Below, piece by piece: positions 12,428 to 12,673 of a stretch of DNA of 12,673 nucleotides. The notes beneath the pieces were generated by a model. That model was not told the DNA's origin, made no database searches, and saw only the letters and a list, made by a program, of their open reading frames with translations. This DNA is from DATHWB01 sp035544575 (GTDB lineage: Bacteria; Actinomycetota; Acidimicrobiia; Spongiisociales; ZC4RG35). Position numbers and translations under genes: made by a program. Every line of letters starts with the position of its first letter. Within the stretch, counting starts at the first letter, position 1. Location of the stretch: assembly GCA_035544575.1 (NCBI GenBank), contig DATKEC010000125.1, forward strand, positions 1-12,673. Direction: 5' to 3'.

Positions 12428-12673
12428 ATGACCCCGAGGCTGTCGCGGATGCGATTTCCAGCCGCTATTGCGATCCTGGTGCTGGTCGCCGGCTGCAGTT
12501 CTGGTTCGTCGAACGTGCTCGCCGATGTCAGTGACGATGAGATCGAGAGAGTTGCAGGCACATGGGTCAACCAGCTCGGCCTGGTGCAAACAGACCCGAA
12601 CGAGTGGCGTGATCGGCTGACCGACGCCTGCACCGATGGCGTATGGAATCCCGACGTCGCACTCGATCTCGCC
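12428..12673 (+). CDS. Lipoprotein, N-terminal part (3' end outside window)
   Basis: The frame is open from ATG 12428 to the end of the window (82 codons). The start reads MTPRLSRMRFPAAIAILVLV-AGC-SSGSS: basic residues, a hydrophobic core and the lipobox L-V-A-G-C with Cys23 as the lipidation site, followed by a Ser/Gly-rich tether. ATG 12449 is an alternative start with GAGG upstream and leaves the signal intact; the -10 box spacing favours 12428. The mature part seen (DDEIERVAGTWVNQLGLVQTD) looks like a short helical domain, and DACTDG has a further Cys. The protein should be anchored to the outer face of the cytoplasmic membrane. Function unknown. Confidence 0.75.
   Translation, partial: MTPRLSRMRFPAAIAILVLVAGCSSGSSNVLADVSDDEIERVAGTWVNQLGLVQTDPNEWRDRLTDACTDGVWNPDVALDLA

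Noticed and set aside
1..12673. CRISPR arrays, tRNA, rRNA genes, insertion-sequence transposases
   Set aside because: No regularly spaced repeats, cloverleaf-like genes, rRNA segments or transposase motifs were found by reading either strand.

Overview
The window looks like chromosomal DNA of a high-GC actinobacterium. The reasons are strong GC bias at third codon positions, several GTG start candidates, hairpin terminators without U-tracts, TAnnnT -10 boxes placed almost at start codons, and a class II ribonucleotide reductase with tandem NrdR boxes. The style of the TPR protein and of the secreted protein suggests Acidimicrobiia-like relatives, but this is inference and no taxonomic marker is present.

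Layout, left to right. (1) 2-628, + strand: the C-terminal end of a tetratricopeptide-repeat protein cut by the window edge. It converges on, and overlaps by 8 bp, a minus-strand series. (2) 4903-621, minus strand: a redoxin-fold protein with an in-frame UGA at its active site (probable selenoprotein), an inorganic pyrophosphatase (ppa), an AMP-forming acyl-CoA synthetase 24 bp downstream of ppa, and a secreted protein of unknown function with its own promoter. (3) 4964-5134: a possible one-helix membrane peptide. (4) 5260-8880: a promoter, two NrdR boxes exactly 31 bp apart, a leader of about 165 nt, and the adenosylcobalamin-dependent ribonucleotide reductase nrdJ. (5) 8887-11224: a segment bounded by two identical 59-bp palindromic repeats in the same orientation. 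Between them lie two multi-pass membrane proteins (minus) and a divergent TetR regulator (+), with a palindromic operator over the -10 box of the membrane-protein promoter. The second repeat supplies the last residues and the stop codon of the TetR gene. (6) 11225-12673: an accessory-looking stretch with possible minus-strand gene remnants, an HNH endonuclease with no methyltransferase in view, a very strong 15-bp hairpin, a small hypothetical ORF and the start of a lipoprotein gene that runs off the window.

Functional links. The pyrophosphatase can remove the PPi made by the adjacent synthetase and so pull acyl-CoA formation forward. The TetR protein very likely represses the two membrane proteins. 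NrdR would tune nrdJ to the dNTP supply.

The main find is the redoxin at 4903-4220. A plain stop-to-stop reading keeps only its C-terminal three quarters, but the frame continues upstream through a single UGA in the motif W-[UGA]-S-Y-C, where Cys-containing relatives have W-C-x-x-C. A compact stem-loop with a GGUC apical loop, starting 12 nt after the UGA, fits a bacterial SECIS element. No sel genes are in the window, so the claim depends on sequence evidence here and on the rest of the genome.
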